The notes under the pieces: model-generated
Seen by the model: the letters and a program-made list of their open reading frames with translations, nothing else
Database searches by the model: none
What the model was told of the DNA's origin: nothing
NCBI GenBank assembly: GCA_030654635.1
Contig: JAURXE010000154.1
Location: 1 to 5,701 of the forward strand
DNA from: Pseudomonas sp.
GTDB taxonomy: Bacteria; Pseudomonadota; Gammaproteobacteria; Pseudomonadales; Pseudomonadaceae
Length of the DNA: 5,701 nt
Direction of reading: 5' to 3'
In this document: piece after piece, positions 5,632-5,701 of the stretch
How positions within the stretch are numbered: position 1 is the first letter of the stretch
Layout: each line of letters starts with the position of its first letter
Position numbers and translations under genes: made by a program

Positions 5632-5701
5632 CATTACCAAATGTTTTAGAACGGTAATGTTGCCGTCGTGTGACGGCTGCAATCGGGAATTTAAAACGGT
5701 A
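5632..5701. promoter_or_regulatory. upstream promoter region with several short repeats
   Basis: Beyond the ANR box there is no open gene up to the window edge. Three overlapping patterns are visible: an inverted pair CATTACC/GGTAATG (5632-5638 and 5653-5659), a perfect palindrome GCCGTC-GTGT-GACGGC (5662-5677), and a direct repeat TTTAGAACGGTA/TTTAAAACGGTA (5645-5656 and 5690-5701). In P. aeruginosa, ArgR and NarL also act on this promoter. I could not match a convincing ArgR site here. The palindrome could also be a terminator stem for an upstream plus- or minus-strand gene outside the window, although no long T-run adjoins it. Confidence 0.4.

Noticed and set aside
5611..5701. ArgR operator upstream of arcD
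   Set aside because: ArgR acts on the P. aeruginosa arc promoter, but I found no convincing TGTCGC-N8-AA match on either strand here.
1..5701. An undescribed multi-gene system
   Set aside because: All five genes fall in well-known families of arginine fermentation and polyamine transport. The novelty here is limited to intergenic structure and the added antiporter.

Overview
The window is almost entirely a minus-strand arginine deiminase (ADI) locus of the Pseudomonas type. Reading 5' to 3' on the minus strand (high to low coordinates), it holds a promoter region (about 5531-5701), arcD (arginine/ornithine antiporter), arcA (arginine deiminase), arcB (catabolic ornithine carbamoyltransferase), arcC (carbamate kinase), and the first 191 codons of a PotE-type putrescine/ornithine antiporter that runs off the left edge. 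The gene order D-A-B-C, protein lengths close to those remembered for P. aeruginosa, an ANR/FNR-like box upstream of arcD and a 'GTAGGGTGGGCT'-type intergenic repeat all point to a Pseudomonas or close relative. The species cannot be named from this window.

The genes form one pathway. ArcD imports arginine in exchange for ornithine. ArcA hydrolyses arginine to citrulline and ammonia. ArcB phosphorolyses citrulline to ornithine and carbamoyl phosphate. ArcC uses carbamoyl phosphate to make ATP from ADP. The result is fermentative ATP under oxygen limitation, plus ammonia that raises pH. The extra PotE-like carrier lies 76 bp behind arcC on the same strand. It could move ornithine or putrescine and so tie ornithine disposal to this locus, although its expression with arc is inferred.

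The spacers carry most of what is unusual. The arcD-arcA gap is only 16 bp. The arcA-arcB gap (94 bp) holds a perfect 9-bp GC-rich stem-loop without a T-tract. The arcB-arcC gap (152 bp) holds a compact element of about 118 bp bounded by inverted termini and folding into several hairpins. The arcC-potE gap (76 bp) holds only a short hairpin. The promoter region has a symmetric TTGAC-N4-GTCAA box, a second palindrome overlapping the arcD Shine-Dalgarno sequence, and further upstream repeats that may be operators.

I see no RNA genes, CRISPR, insertion sequence or phage genes, and no evidence for an undescribed multi-gene system. The long plus-strand open frames opposite arcA and arcB are shadows. 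No gene-free stretch exceeds 300 bases.
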